Both the position numbers and the translations under genes were made by a program. A stretch of 64,000 nt of DNA from Certhia americana (Eukaryota > Chordata > Aves > Passeriformes > Certhiidae): NCBI GenBank assembly GCA_018697195.1, contig JAGMWU010000036.1, forward strand, positions 767,222-831,221, given 5' to 3'. The notes below the pieces were generated by a model. That model saw only the letters and a list, made by a program, of their open reading frames with translations, searched no databases and was not told the origin of the DNA. This document shows, piece after piece, positions 27,241-40,218 of the stretch (within the stretch, counting starts at the first letter, position 1; every line of letters begins with the position of its first letter).

Positions 27241-28145
27241 GGTTCTGGTTTCTTCTAGTCCTTGCAGGGCTGTTCTGCAGCCAGCCAGCAGCCTGGGTAT
27301 GAGCAGACTTTAGTCAGGAAAGCAAAATGTTCTAGGCTGGTGCTCCTCTTACGAAGGATTGTAGAAAATACATCTTCTCTGAAGTTGCCTTGTATCTTTT
27401 TCCCCTGGCTTTTTAACTATGCAGGTCATAAATTTATACCCCATCCTCTAAGTTACAAAGCCTTAGGGACAGGAGAATAATTTTCTCTGGATGCACCATC
27501 AGACTTGAAACTAACTTGCCGGTCTCTTCCTTAATCTTTGCCATCATAATCTTTTGGCTTATGTTGAAGAAAAAACTGCGCCTTTGGAAACACGCCTATC
27601 TGGGTCAGTTGACTTTTAATGAACCTGCCTTCTGCCAATCCTTAATTATTAGAGAAATGCTTTACAATGATCAGCACATACGCTACTGCTTGGACACCCT
27701 GAAGGGATCCGGGATGTGCTGCAATGGGTTTTGGAGCTGGCTCTGATGGTGCATCTCTTGCTGGATGGCTTGTTATCCTTTGGGGAGGGCTGGAAAGATA
27801 GACCTGTGTCAGTTGAAAGGAAGTGCAGGAAGGGACTTCTGGTGTTTGGTGTGACACCATATCGGGACCAGTTGAGACAACCCCTTTTTCTGCATTTCAC
27901 TCATGAGTAGCCATGAACCTGTAAGAGGGGTTCCAAGGTCTGAAGATCATGTGCAGTGTCTCTACGAAGACCACCTGCGGTATCGTCAGGATTTTACCAC
28001 AACTGAATTTTGGTTTGCAAATCCAAAAAATTTTAACACTTCGAGAATCTTCTCCATCTTCCAAACTTTAAATGTCTTGTAGACTCATGTTGAGCCCCTG
28101 CTTTTTCATGTCTAAGTTCTTTGTATATGCATTCTTTTCAGATGT

Positions 28146-28151
28146 ATTAAA
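28146..28151 (+). promoter_or_regulatory. CDC42: Candidate poly(A) signal ATTAAA for the CVLL isoform
   Basis: ATTAAA lies ~1.29 kb after the CVLL stop, within a TGTATTAAAGTATCTTTACA context. I take it as the likely end of the gene, although transcript data would be needed to fix the site. Confidence 0.5.
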
Positions 28152-29767
28152 GTATCTTTACAAGCCTGCCTGAGGGTAGTTATTTCCTTTGCCTTTCTCC
28201 TGAGTGTGAAGGACTTGTAAATATGGCTTTTATCCCTTGTGAGCCCCCCTTTCCTCCTTGTGAGCTAGCTCGGGTCTTTCCTTAATGTTTAATCCTTGTT
28301 GGTCTGCTTCTGGCCTCAGTCCTGTCAAAATTGCTCTAATCCTTGATGCAACACCTTTTCTGTCAGACCCCTATGAGGAGAGGGTTTGGTAGTTCTTAAG
28401 GAAAGAAACGTTCAGTGTGCGTGCTCCCAAATAGTAAAAGCTGGCTTTTGGGGCTTACTGGGCTCCTGCTCCTCTTCTGTCAAGAAGTTTCCTGTTGTTC
28501 CCTGCTAATGGGCAGATAGCAGAAAGCCTAAAGGGACAAATGACAAACTTATGCCAAAACTGCACACAGTTCATCATGCCTTTTTGTTCATGCTCCAAAA
28601 GAATAGTGAAGTCTTAGACTGTTGATAATAACTTGTTTTTATTATTAAAACATGTTAGAAAGAACTTCACTTTTCTTTTAAGAAGCTGATTTTTGGGTAC
28701 TCTAATCCCAAATCTTAGTGTAAAATGTGTGGTTTTTCACTTTTCGTAGTGACAAGTGCTGCTGTTGAACTTTGCAGTTCAGTTTTAATTGCTGCCTTTT
28801 GTGAGGAGGTTTGGCTGGAACTCTGGTTTTCGTGGAGAAGGTTAAGCTGGTATGTGTTGGTGGCTGTTCTTACAGCTTCTTCACCTTGTAATAGCTAATC
28901 CTAATCCCTGTGTCTAAAGCCAGCAGTAAAACCAAGGGATTGCCTGCAGGAAACTGCCGTTAGACTGGAGGGAGAACCCTTTATGACTTCTTCAGGGTTA
29001 CTCTGTCAAGCCTTTTCTGTCTTGGATATGTCCTTAAGTGTCCCTCTGCATACATCTTCATGACAGGGATCTGTGCCAGTCCTTTCAGCTAAGCAATAAA
29101 GTCTGTCCTGTTGAATCAGAGCCACAAGGTTAAACTTGGCTCTGGAAGGAATCCAGGAGGTGCTAGATGATGGAAAAACATACTTTTCAAAGAGTGGTGC
29201 TGTTTCCTTCTTCCTAGTGTTGCATTAACTTTGCAGAAGTCTGATAGCTCCCTGGATCTGCTAGGACATAGCTGTCCCAGGCCTGTGACTGGTTAAACAA
29301 GCTCAAACAGTTCTCATGCTCTTTCACACTATGCCTGGTTTTTGCTGTGGTGTGGTAGAGACATTTGTCTGAGGCCAGGTGTGTGAGATGTGCTCTCCCT
29401 TCCAGGTTTTCAAATGAGCTCTGTGGTGACTGTCTTCCCATAATGAAAGCACGAAAAACTGTCAAAAGCAGGAAAATCCACCACTTGCTTCCCCGTCTGG
29501 AACTGCCACTTTCAGCTAGTGGGTTTGAGAGCACAGGGCTTGCATGCAGGTGGGACTGTGTGGCACTTTTTTCATCCTGGTACGGCAAACCAGTCTGTAG
29601 TGTGAACTGGGATTTCCTCACGTTACTGACAGAGGGTTTGCCTCTGCAGATGAATCTCAGGGCTGTTGTTCTCTCACCTGTAAGGGCTACGTGAGGTACC
29701 TGCAGCAGCTCATGAGCACAAATGGAACATAAGGTTTGGACTGGCTGCTGAACCAGCTGCTACATAA

Positions 29768-29905
29768 AATCCCAGAATCCCAAACTGGTTTAGGTTGGAA
29801 GGGACATGAAAGCACATCTCATTCCACCCCCTGCCATGGGCAGGGACACCTTCCAGTACGTAGCTCCAAGCCCTGTACAACTTGGCCTTACATGTGCTAA
29901 TGGGG
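29768..29905 (-). mobile_element. CR1 LINE 3' fragment (antisense)
   Basis: On the + strand it starts with the complement of the CR1 tail (AATCCCAGAATCCC), then GGTTTAGGTTGGAAGGGACA, CCCTGCCATGGGCAGGGACA and a decayed CAACTTGGCCTTA segment. It is short and diverged. Confidence 0.85.
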
Positions 29906-31467
29906 GCCTGTGTGAAGGACCAAACATCTCCCATGGAAGGATGCCTGAGAATTGTATTGAGCTTGGGCTGAAGAGCAACTTTGTGTTTTATAGGCTGAGA
30001 CACTGCAATTTCTTATTAAAATGTTTGGATTATTCATGTAAGTCTTACTAACAGCCACTTCTTCCTGCACAAGAACTAGGTTTGTGATTTGAGGGTTTTG
30101 GTTGGCTCTCATTGTGAACCTCTAGTTTCTAATGTTAATCAGGTGGTGAGCAGAGTTCTTGCTTCTGTTGGTTACTCAGAGCAAGTGGCACTTGATCAGC
30201 TGGTTGTTGTCTCTGAAGCAGGGATCATCTCTTTTCCCTGTCTGAGCTGTGTGTTCCCACATGTCCTTCACAGCAGCTTCATTAAGCTGTACAGGGAGAC
30301 TGTTACATTCAGGAATTGCATGGAAATGTGATATCTTGCACGATATTTTCCTGATGAAGTAGTGGACCCTATTTTTCAGTGTCAAGCTGATACCAAAAAG
30401 AGTGCAAGGGAGGAGGTAGGAGAGTAAATCTGCTACAGAGGGTTAGGGAGTAGGTACGAGCATGCACACAGTGTGACCTCTACAGATGTATCAAATAAAC
30501 TCTTGTGTGTTGTGGTGACAGTGTCAATCAGTTTGTTTTCCCACTGTGCTGTTTTCAATGGAGTTGATTTATGGAAATCAAGGACTAAATAGGGAAGTAG
30601 TTCATGTGGAAAAAAGGCCTGCCTCTTGTAGGGGACATACTTGAACTTGAAATCCACTGGATGAAAGACACTGGACTCCAAGGTGGACTACTGGTGGGAA
30701 AGAGTGCTCTGGGGCAGCAGTTGCTTTCCTGAGCAGAAGATAATTTTAAGCATACCCTAAGCTCACTCCCTCCCTTGCTGATTTAGATGGTATGTGGAAA
30801 TATCCCTCTGTATATAAGCTGATGCAGCTAATCTGCTGTTCCTGTACCTTCTGGTGCAGGCATAGACTCTGTATGGCTGCTGTAATGCTGACTGGTGCTA
30901 AGATTGCATTAAACTGGTGGCTGTTTTGTCTCTTCAAGCTTTCCTGTGCTCTGCTGTCATTGTTGGAGTCATGAGCTTTTTCTTCCTCTGCCTTGCCTAT
31001 TTCCCTGTGGGGCAATGGGAAACTGCTATGCCATGGAAAAAATGGTACTGTTGAACATCAGATGCAGTGAGGATCATCTTTACTGAAGTATTTGGGAGAT
31101 CAGTGAGACAGGCTGAGCTCTGCAACTTTCCCAGAAGTCAGCTTCTTTGGTCAGCTGTGTTCTTCAATCTTGTCCTCCCTCTCCTTCCCAGTAATGTGCT
31201 GGGCATTATACATATTGTGGCCCTAATCAAAATATGGGGAGGGTATTGAGTAAGGAGTGAGAGGCACATTTGATAGGATCTCTGAGAGAAGAGCTTTCAG
31301 GAGCAATGGCATCTTCCCCAACACAAACGAGTCATCCAGGCTTCTGAGCAGTTGGTTTCATGGCTCTACCCAAACCTGTCATAGACCCCCAGTTAGCTGT
31401 TGCCTGTGGCCTTGAAGTGCTTTCCAAGGATTGTGTTAGTTCATCTGCCTTGGGATGGTTCCCTTTG

Positions 31468-31508
31468 CCTGGATTATGTGTCTCTGCCTGGATTATGTGT
31501 GTCTGCCC
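31468..31508 (+). repeat. Short tandem duplication (two units)
   Basis: The unit TGCCTGGATTATGTGTCTC occurs twice in a row with minor change in the second copy. It is local and noncoding. Confidence 0.7.
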
Positions 31509-33146
31509 TTCCTGTCCTAAGGTTCTCACAAAGGAGATTTGACAGAATGCAGCTATGCAGAGCCTTTAGTGTTACATTTGATTCAATTACAGATCTCCTG
31601 AGTTTTCTGTCCTTTATGTGCTCTATTTCACATCCCAGAGTGGTTTTGGAGTGTGCTAGTGGGATTTGCACTAGATGAAATGTAAGTGGGTATTGCCCTC
31701 CAGTAGAGAATGGAATTTGGGTCATTGGGGCCTGACTGGAGGGAATTTGAAGGGATCCCAAAATCTCAGTGTTGCTGTTGGGTTGGTTCTGCTTGGTGGA
31801 TCTGCTCCTGCTGCCTCTGCTGCTTGCTTCTGCACACAGCTAAAAATGCACCAATGACTTTGTCATGTTCCCAAGAGACAACAGTGTCCTCTGGTACTTT
31901 GCCACTGTCCAGGTCTCGATTTGCAGCTGGCAGCAGCTGCCTTCTTTTAAAACCAGACTCTGAGTGGTACTTGCAAGAGCATTGTCAGCACTGACCTGAC
32001 CCAGCCTTTCTGCTGCCTTATCTTATGTGAACCTCTTTCTTTCCCATGGGGTGCTTCTGGGGTGCTGTGCTTGGAAGGTCTCCTACTTTGCTTCCCCTGG
32101 CTGCCCACACTCTGCATCCTCTGAAAAACATTCCTCACTGTTGTTCCTCTTTAAAAAAATCAAGCATGACAGAGGAAATTACTGCTTCAAAAATGCAAAG
32201 AATAATCCTGAACTGATTAAACTACGAATAAACAAGTTCTAGCTACTGAAATGCACTTGTGATTTTCTACTAATTTTGTCACCTTGGTCCCATTGGTGAT
32301 CTGTCCTATTCATGGGCTGAATCAATTCCTGAAATTGGGCTTGGGGAAAATAGCAGCCATGATCTGGGAGTTGACTGGAGCTCTCTGGGAGTGAATTTCT
32401 GCCCTGAATGACTTGTTCAGGATTGTGCAAGAACCTGGCAGCATTGATGCAGGCTGGAGCTCAACACCAAGATAGCTAGAGATCCTGCTGCCCTGCCACA
32501 AACACACTGGCATGTCCAGGACTCCTCCCTCTTGTTCCTTTAGAAGCTGGTGTTGACTGACCAATGCCTCACTACAGTGAGGTGAGATGAAAATATCTTA
32601 TCATGGGCTTAGGAAAAAAGCCTGAATGCAAAGTAAATTGACTATGGAAGAGATGGAGGAGATTGGATGAGGGAGAGGGGAAGTCCTGTTCTGTATCTGG
32701 GCTTCTGTCTAATTTTGTGGATTCTCTTGGGTATAAATTATGTATTTTTTTTTAAACCCATCCTGATGCTTCTACCCTCTGCCTACTGCTCAGCTTTGTA
32801 AGCAGTAAGTAAGACTCTTGCAGAATAAGCAAGGGGTTATGTTTATCTGTTCGCCCCCTAAAGCAAATTAATAAATTTACTAACTTATGCCAGGGAGATT
32901 TTTTTGGCTTGAATTGTCAATGTGAGCCCTGTGAGCTAAGGACAAGCTGGACATTGGCCCTGTGCTATGTGTGCTGTCAGGTCCCTGGCACTTGCCCTGT
33001 AGGCAGAGGTTTTCCAGAGGTTTTCCCTGAAGCAAGGATGGGAGGCAGCTCCTGGCCCCTGGAGGGCAGTGTGTGTGCGCTGGGCTCTTTTCAGTTCCTG
33101 TGCTGCAGTAGCCGGGCAAGGGGAACACTCAGCAGTGGAACATTCA

Positions 33147-33148
<2 letters not shown>

Positions 33149-33183
<35 letters not shown>
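33149..33183 (+). repeat. (GT)n microsatellite
   Basis: About 17 uninterrupted GT units lie in the intergenic region. Such an array is likely polymorphic in length and can form Z-DNA. A CTCF-like motif lies 25 bases to its right. Confidence 0.97.
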
Positions 33184-33184
<1 letters not shown>

Positions 33185-33207
33185 CTGTCCGTGGTGCGTT
33201 TCCAGCT

Positions 33208-33219
33208 GCCCTCTGGTGG
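33208..33219 (-). promoter_or_regulatory. CTCF-like motif
   Basis: GCCCTCTGGTGG on the + strand matches the reverse-strand CTCF core (GCCCCCTGGTGG) at 11 of 12 bases. It lies about 5 kb beyond the CDC42 3' end and before WNT4, where a boundary would be plausible. Binding is inferred from the motif only. Confidence 0.45.
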
Positions 33220-36200
33220 TTTGTGACAGAAGGCTGAGATTGGAATTTGGCCCGTGTTCCTGACGTCACATGTTCATAAGAGCCTCCACAGCCCGTGGGA
33301 CCTTCTGGATCTGAGCGACACTTGGAGCAGGAGCCTGCAGGGTGGGACATGGTAGGCTCGACAACAGCAGCCCTCTGGGCCTCCTGGGTAACCTGCAGCC
33401 GTGCCTGGGTCATGGTGCTGCTAATAAAGCCTGATGAGGTGCTAAATGAATCGACTGTAAGGGTGGTACAGGTTGGTTCCTTCATGGGAGGTGGCCTCAT
33501 GTTCCAAGGTGAGGGGGTGGAGTTCTGGAGTAGGAAACTGCAGACTAAAGTCACTACAGCAGGCGGTCTTCATGGGCTCTGGTGAGAAATGGGCTTGAGC
33601 TCTGAAGCACGGGTTTGCCATCACTTTTAATCTGTTGTCATCAGTATTAGTGCTGGAATAAACCACATAAAATTAAACTAGGTATGTATGAGTTCCTGAC
33701 CTTTAGCCTTGATGCATGTGTGAAAATACTTCTGTTAGTTTTGTTAGTTTCAGCCTGAAGTGGCTTTGTAAATGATGTGTTCAGTGTGTGAGGGAGAAGC
33801 CTAAACCCCATAATACAAGGGATGGACTGGTCCTGTACAATCCCTGGAAACCCTATCCAGAGTTGGACACGTACTGTGTAGGGTTAGCATCTCTTATTTT
33901 GGGGAGATGGTGCTCACCAAAGTTTACTTGTAACTTCATGGGGAGGAGAGAGGATTTCTTTCCACAGAGGAGAAATGTTGGTTACTTTATGGAACACCCA
34001 GCTCTGGGAGGATGGGGGTGTTGGAAGCAGAGTGCTGCATGTCTTCCTTGAATTTAGTATAGACCCTAGGTCTAGGCTGCTGTCCCATGCATAGCTGTGA
34101 CAACCTCTGTAACGGCATAGTTACAGCTGGAGGGAGCTTATCCCAGGAGAAAAACATCTCTTGGCCCTTCCTGAATGTTTTGGGAGGATCAGATTGGTGC
34201 AGAGGTTCCCTTGCCAGATGCAGCAGCAGCAATGAAGCCCATGGGTATCTTGCCCTCTCCTTCATAATTCTCAGCTGCTTTGATGAAGCACCTCTTCCCG
34301 TCAGGTGGGAACCTTCAAAAAGTCCTGTGCTCCTGATCTGCAGCTAGTCCTGGCTTGGATCATGTGTTTCTCAAATCTCCTCCCTCTTATATTTCCCTGT
34401 TGGCTATCCAAGGGGAACTGGAGATGCTAACACAATACTGCACACTTCCCAGAGCTCGTAGCAGGGTGGGCTCTTCCTTGATGGTTTCTGAATTGTTGGC
34501 TGTCAGCCACCTGCCTGTGCCATTCTGGGCTGTGGACCTTCCTTATGTCCCAGGGTCAGCATATGGTGAGAAACAATTCCCTTTAAATGCAGCTGAGGCT
34601 AATGGGGGCAAAACTACGAACATAAATGATTGGGAGCTTGCAAGAGTTGAGACCTGATGTCTTCCAGGCAAGGTAAGTGACTTCTTTGGCCCTCAAGGAG
34701 TGTTTCAGCCCCCCCAGTCATGGCCTGGCAACACAACCAACTCCTTCCTTCCAGCCTGTGTGTGCTGCAGAGGTCAGGACTGTGCTGAGTCCACAGAAGA
34801 TGCTTGGATACATATGGGAGCTTACAGCATGAGAAAGGCTTGTCCTGGAAACCTGCTCTAGCTTCTTCCCTTCTCTTGTGGATGAGTCTAAACTGGGCAC
34901 CACTTCTAGCAACTGCTGAGGGATCATCCTGGCAGCCCAGAGGCTTGGTTCCTTTGAGCGTGGTGAGCTCAGATCTGGCCATGTCTGATTGGTTCTGCTG
35001 CAGAGAAGTCACTCAGTTTTCTGGAAAGCAGAGCAGGCAGAGGCAGGAGAGCAGGGTGTTGGGCTGGGGGGCCTGTGATGGGGCTGTGTGGTTGTTCTCT
35101 GCTTTTATCCAGCATGTGGTTTCAAGAGACATTGGCAGCCCACTCTGGAGCACAGCATCCCTGGCTTCGTTCCTGGTCATTACAGTGCTGGGACATTCAG
35201 GTGGCTGCTGAAGTCACTGAGTATGGCAGGGGATACTCAGGAACTGAGGGTGTTGTTACGGCAGATCATAGAATCCTAAAATTGTTTGGATTTGAAGAAA
35301 CCTTAAAGATAACTTAGTTCAATCACCTGCCATGGACAGCAGCACCTTCAATTAGACCAGGTTTCTTCTGTCCAACCTGGCCTTAAACGCTTCCAGGAAT
35401 GGGGCAGCCACAGCTTTTCCAGATTCCTGCAGGCATTTAGCCCTACTTCAGAGCTGGAATCTCTTGTGCCAGCAAAGGGTGAGGTAACAAATGTTGATTC
35501 AGCCATGACTGTGTCTGGGGTTGGATTCTGGTTGAAGATAAAGTCTACTCAGTTTTCCAGGATTACTGTGTGACAGGAACTGGAGCTCAGTGACTCCTGT
35601 AGAGCAAATCAGATTTGTGAGCACAACTGGTGTGACATGGGACCCTTTACTCGCTCTTGGGGTTTGCTGTGGATGGGACAGTTGTGTCCTGTGTTGCCTC
35701 TGTTCAGCCCAGCTCACAGAAGTGTGCACCAGTAACTGCAGCTTTCCAGGGATCTGCCTCTGAAGCACAAGGAAAAAGCCTTTTCCATGAAGCTGCATTT
35801 CCCAGCTCATCTTCCGCACCAGAAGCGGAGCTCCGGCAGTAAACGAGGTAAGTATTGGTGTAGGCATGGTATTTTCAGGGCTGGGGTGTTTTTTAGATTT
35901 CAGGATGAAGAAATGAGCCCACCAAGCCGTAGTGAGGCTGCCTGGCTGTATGTTTTGCCTCGGGCAGATGAATCTGGGCTTCTGCACAGATTCTGGCAGT
36001 GGTACCCAAGCTCCAGGGGTGCTGTGGCTTTTTATTACTTCCTTCGAAATAATGAAATGAAAAAGGGAAAACTGAAGTAAAATGAGTCTCCTGTGGCAAA
36101 TGAGGGCAAACCAAAAGGTGCTGGCTGATAGCTAAAGCCTGTTTAAAATAAACTTGAAAATATTTTGCACAGCATCTTCTTTCCTTATTTGACATACTGA

Positions 36201-36435
36201 TCACTGATTTGGGATGTGCTTGGATAACATGGGAATTTGTCACTTCTGTGCAGTGAAGGAACAGGCAGAGATGGAGTTGGCTGCAGGAAATAATCTGGAA
36301 TTTCTCACTGCTGCTTAGCATGTGCGTCACTCGGGCCTGTGCAGACCTCATCATGGGGTCCCCTCTGGTGATGGGGCTTTACCTGGGATCAAATCCAGCA
36401 TTTGGGTTGGTAGTTTTCCATTCTGCTGTCATCTG
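33220..36435. other. Intergenic region, no gene recognised
   Basis: Apart from an antisense CR1 3' fragment at 35265-35432, I recognise no repeat, RNA or coding gene here. Open frames such as 34614-35012 and 35499-35987 (both - strand) have no recognisable domain. Confidence 0.65.
35265..35432 (-). mobile_element. CR1 LINE 3' fragment (antisense)
   Basis: It begins with ATCATAGAATCCTAAAATTG, the complement of the CR1 tail. ACCTGCCATGGACAGCAGCA, ATTAGACCAGG and CCAACCTGGCCTTAAACGCT follow in CR1 order. Confidence 0.88.
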
Positions 36436-36945
36436 CAGGATGACTGCACCACCCCTGAGCTCCTTTTCTCCAGGCTGAGGCCCCTCAGCTCTCTCAGCTG
36501 TTCCTGGTGCCCCAGACCCTTTCCCAGCTCCATTCCCTTCTCTGGACACACTCCAGCCCCTCAATGTCTTTCCTGTCATGAGGAGCCCAGAACTGACCCC
36601 AAGATCCAAGGTGGGGTCTCACCAGTGCCTAGCACAGAGGAACAATCACTGCCTGGTCCTGCTTTGCCATTGGCCTCTTGCCCACCTGGAAACACACTGG
36701 CTCGTGTTCAGCACCCCCAGGTCCTTTTCTGCCCATCATCTTTACAGAATTTTCCACATGCCTGCAGCATTGCTTGGGTTTGGTGTGACCCAGGTTCAGG
36801 ACCTGGCACTTGGCCTTGTTGGGTCTTGTGCAATTGGCCTTGGTCCATCAATCCAGCCTGTCCTGATCCCTCTGCAGAGCCTTCCTGCCCTTCAGCAGAT
36901 CCACACTCCCACCCAGCTTGGGGTGTTGGCTATGATAGTATCACC
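36436..36945 (-). mobile_element. CR1 LINE ORF2-end fragment (antisense)
   Basis: The + strand reads as the complement of the CR1 end-of-ORF2 and 3' UTR region: CTCCTTTTCTCCAGGCTGAG, CTTCTCTGGACACACTCCAG, CCAATCCAGCCTGTCCTGAT-like and CCCTCTGCAGAGCCTTCCTG. The 211-residue + strand open frame at 36322-36957 is a by-product of this antisense text, not a gene. Stops and indels have removed any reverse-transcriptase coding capacity. Confidence 0.85.
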
Positions 36946-37817
36946 CTAGCTGCCTAGGGTAGATTTTTGGGCTCTCACCACATAAGCACAGCCCCCTTGC
37001 CCTGATGGTTGTTGTCCCCAGAAATGTTCTCGCAGAGCTGGGCTGTCATTTGGAGGATGCTTTGCAGGGTGCTGGTCCACCTCGCTGTCTTGCCTGCACT
37101 GCAGAGTTTCAGGGAGCTGAACAGGGACAACATCGTGCCCGAGGCAGAGGTGAGTTCTGACTGTCTCAGGACAGCCCGTGTCAGGTTGTTCCCCATCCAC
37201 TAGATGGCAAGCATGTAAAGGCTTTGCTCGTTCCTGGCCAGCCTGGTCCTTGGCTCCAGTGCCAAGAAGAGGGCTGGAGGAGTTGGATTTCTTTTTGCTG
37301 GTGCTGTCTGCACAAGCAGCCACCGGCTGTGGGTCCAGTTCAATCATTTACATTTCCAGCTCCTTTGTATAACATAAATACTGGGGCGTGTGCAAACTGC
37401 TGAGCTGTTTACAGCTGTGCCGGAGCTGCAGCATCAGCCAAGCAAGCCACATCCAGCTGTGCTCCCATTGCTGTTAGTGTTGGTTTTGGCTTCCTCTGGA
37501 TGAACCCAGCCCTGGTTAACAGAGGACCAGGAGGAAGAGGACAGAAGCTGGGGGGTTTACTGGGGTATTTTGTTCCACTGACTATGCTGAACAGTTTGGG
37601 TTTCCCTGAATCTCCCTGGCTGCTAAGCTGGCATGTCCTCAGTGAATCTTTGCCCTGATGCTGTGTCCCCATGGAGTGCTTTATGGGCACAGTCCCCCCT
37701 TGGGTTTCCTGATCCAGGACCTTATTTCAGTCCTAGGCTTCCTCACAAGGGGCAGTGGTTGGGCAGGTGCTGATTTCTGGTCTCTGGTGACCAGTGACAG
37801 GTCCTGAGGGAATGGCA

Positions 37818-38050
37818 TGAAGCTCTGTCAGGGGAGGTTAAGGCTTTATGTTAGGGAAAGATTCTTGACCCCACAGGGTGAACAGGCTACCCAAGGAATG
37901 GTCATAGCCCCAAGGCTGCCAGAACTCCAGGAGTGCTAGAACAATGCTTTCAGGCACAGGGTGGGAATGTTAGGGATGTCCTGTGCAGACCCCAGGGGCT
38001 GAACTTGATGATCCTTATGGATGCCTTCCTGTTTAGGATGTTCCATGGTC
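37818..38050 (+). mobile_element. CR1 LINE 3' fragment (sense)
   Basis: AAGCTCTGTCAGGGGAGGTT, GAACAGGCTACCCAAGGAAT, TTTCAGGCACAGGGTGGGAA and CTTGATGATCCTTATGGATG follow the order of a CR1 subfamily 3' end. The terminal repeat is decayed. Confidence 0.8.
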
Positions 38051-38973
38051 CAGGGTGGGGAGAAGGCTACCCAGACACCCTGTCTATCCCTGTAGATGTC
38101 CCTTCAGTGCTGTCCCCTGTTGTCTTTAGCCCTGGTGAACCCGGGATGGTTTGGCCTCTTTAGTCAAAGAAAGTGCTGTAAGTTGGATGGGACAAACCTA
38201 TCTGAGGAAGTACACTGCCAGCAGACCAGTGCTTCTCCCCAGCTTTGGATCCTGGGCCTTTTGCCTTTCTTCCATGAACATGAGGTGCCCCTTGAGTTTC
38301 CAGGCCGGGACTGTTCCTTTGAGGTTCAGTGAAAGGGTGGGAGCATCTTCTGTCTGCTGAGAGTGATGAAGCTGGAGTCTGCTAAGGTTTCATGTGACAT
38401 AGAAGAGCTGCTACCAGTTACAGATTTTGGCCAGGGAATGTGGGGACGTGGCTGTTGCTGCAGCAGAGCAGGAGACTTTTGAGATTCCTGAGTAATTCAG
38501 GAACTTGATGGGTACATGTACTAAGGTGCCTTGGAAACCCCTCCAGACTTTAATCTGTATGATGAGGAATTGAAATACCTTTTGAAACCTGGCTGTGGTG
38601 TCTGGCTGAAGCTCAGCTGCCATGATTAGAGAGCAGTATTGCTTTGAAGATGGGATTATGTTGCTTGAGAAGCCTTTAGAAGTGTGAGCTTTGACCTCGT
38701 GCCCTGATCAAGGCTGTCCTGTTCCTCAGTCCTGTATGGAGACAGAGCAGGGTTTGATTTGCCTGGGGCGACCTGGTCTGATTAAGGTATGTTCAGATAC
38801 ACTTTTCTACCAGTAACCCTGGTAGAAAAGAGGAAGGGTCTGGGCCATGTGATGTGTCCACAGTGCTAGTGGGACCTGTGGAGTGCATACAGTACTTGTG
38901 CCACCCTTCAGTGATGAACTTGACAGTGAATGCAGAAAAGCCTTCACACAGTGCTATGGGCATCTGCTTTTTC

Positions 38974-39210
38974 ACAGTAATACAGACTGCTTTGGAGTGG
39001 AAGGGGCCTTATTTCCCTGCCATGGGACCTTCCACTAGACCAGGTTGCTCCAATCCCCATCCAACCTGGCCTTAAACATTTCCAGGGATGGTGCAGCCAC
39101 AGCTTCTCTGGGCAACCTGAGCCAGGCCCTGCCCACCCTCATGGGGAGGAATTTCTCCCTAATGTCTAATCTAAATATACTGTCTTTCAGTTTAAAGCAT
39201 TTTGTCCTGG
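38974..39210 (-). mobile_element. CR1 LINE 3' fragment (antisense)
   Basis: TTGGAGTGGAAGGGGCCTTA, CCACTAGACCAGGTTGCTCC, CCAACCTGGCCTTAAACATT and CACAGCTTCTCTGGGCAACC follow the antisense CR1 3' region. The far boundary blurs after about 39210. Confidence 0.88.
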
Positions 39211-40218
39211 TCCTTCCTGGGGTCCCTGCCCACTGCATGGTGCAGGCTCTGCCTCTGCAGTTTGATTCCTGGCTCAACCTCCCCTCATTCAACTGTCTTC
39301 CCCTTAGTCTGCTTCCCTCTAGTTTCATCCTGCCTTGACTTCAGCCTGGCTCCAACATGGGTTAATCTGTCAAACTGTTTCTAACAAACCCACACAGATA
39401 ATGGATGATCATGGATCTCTGCCTCCTCTCCCCTCCTGTGACCTACAGCAAGTTAGGTTAGAAAACAATAGTCCTGGTCTAACAGACCTGATTTCATTCT
39501 CAGAAAGATTGCAGCTTTGCTTGTAAAGATAACCAAGTTTGCATAGGGGGCTCCAGTTCTGCAGAAGGTGCAATTTACTGTTGTGATGTTTAAAACTTCT
39601 CACAGCACACTGTGAGCTGAGGGTGCTGCTTGTTCAGCCTGCCGCTACTGTCCCATGTGGGGCCAACCTGATGAAGAGAGCAGGGAATGGCAGACACCCC
39701 TGTTATGTGACTGAGGGGTAGCTCAGGCTATGGCCTCCCTTCCCAAAGCACAGAGACCCAGGACACTGCCTTTAAGGTAGAGTTTTAGGATGGGAAGGGG
39801 ATGGAACAGTGACCATCTCTGTTGAGCGGAGTTCCAGGGTGATGGCAGCTGCTGAAAACATTTTGAGCCAACTATGATGCCATTACTGGAGCAAAGGGTG
39901 TTGTCCAGTGCCCTTTCCCAGCTTTAAATCTGTGGAAGGACTTGTATGTGTACTTAGAGGTTCATTGCTGATGCAGTGATGCCAAGGTTGTGTTGGAGGT
40001 GGAGGTAAGTCTGGCTCCCATCTTTGCCTTGCCTGGCAGAATCACAGCCCAGCCCCAGTGTCCTGCTTTTGTTCCAGGTGTGCTCTGCATAGGTGCCATG
40101 AGTGAAGCCAGATTTCCAGTCCATTTCTTGCCTGTCCCCTGCGTCTGAGGAGGGACATCTATTTGTGTACTAATAATGGAGGCCCTGAGCTAAAGCCATG
40201 TTATTCCCTGTCTTTGTG
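39211..40218. other. Intergenic region, no gene recognised
   Basis: Noncoding sequence between a CR1 fragment and a solo LTR. I see no repeat family, RNA gene or credible open frame in it. Confidence 0.6.

Larger units (their letters stand above)
26855..28165 (+). other. CDC42: 3' UTR of the CVLL isoform of CDC42
   Basis: About 1.3 kb of AT-rich sequence follows the stop. It contains a perfect 10-bp stem-loop (27207-27240) and ends near an ATTAAA at 28146-28151. I see no repeat element in it. In rodent neurons the corresponding mRNA isoform has been reported to localise to axons through its 3' UTR, so elements here may be functional. Confidence 0.6.
28170..33148. other. Intergenic region, no gene recognised
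   Basis: Single-copy-looking sequence just downstream of CDC42. It contains one antisense CR1 fragment (29768-29905) and a ~19-base tandem duplication near 31468-31508. The open frames (up to 135 aa) show no domain, signal peptide or splice-supported extension, and I call none of them. Confidence 0.7.

Noticed and set aside
36322..36957. 211-residue open frame on the + strand
   Set aside because: It is read across an antisense CR1 fragment (36436-36945) and has no protein domain; its proline/serine/cysteine-rich text is CR1 complement.
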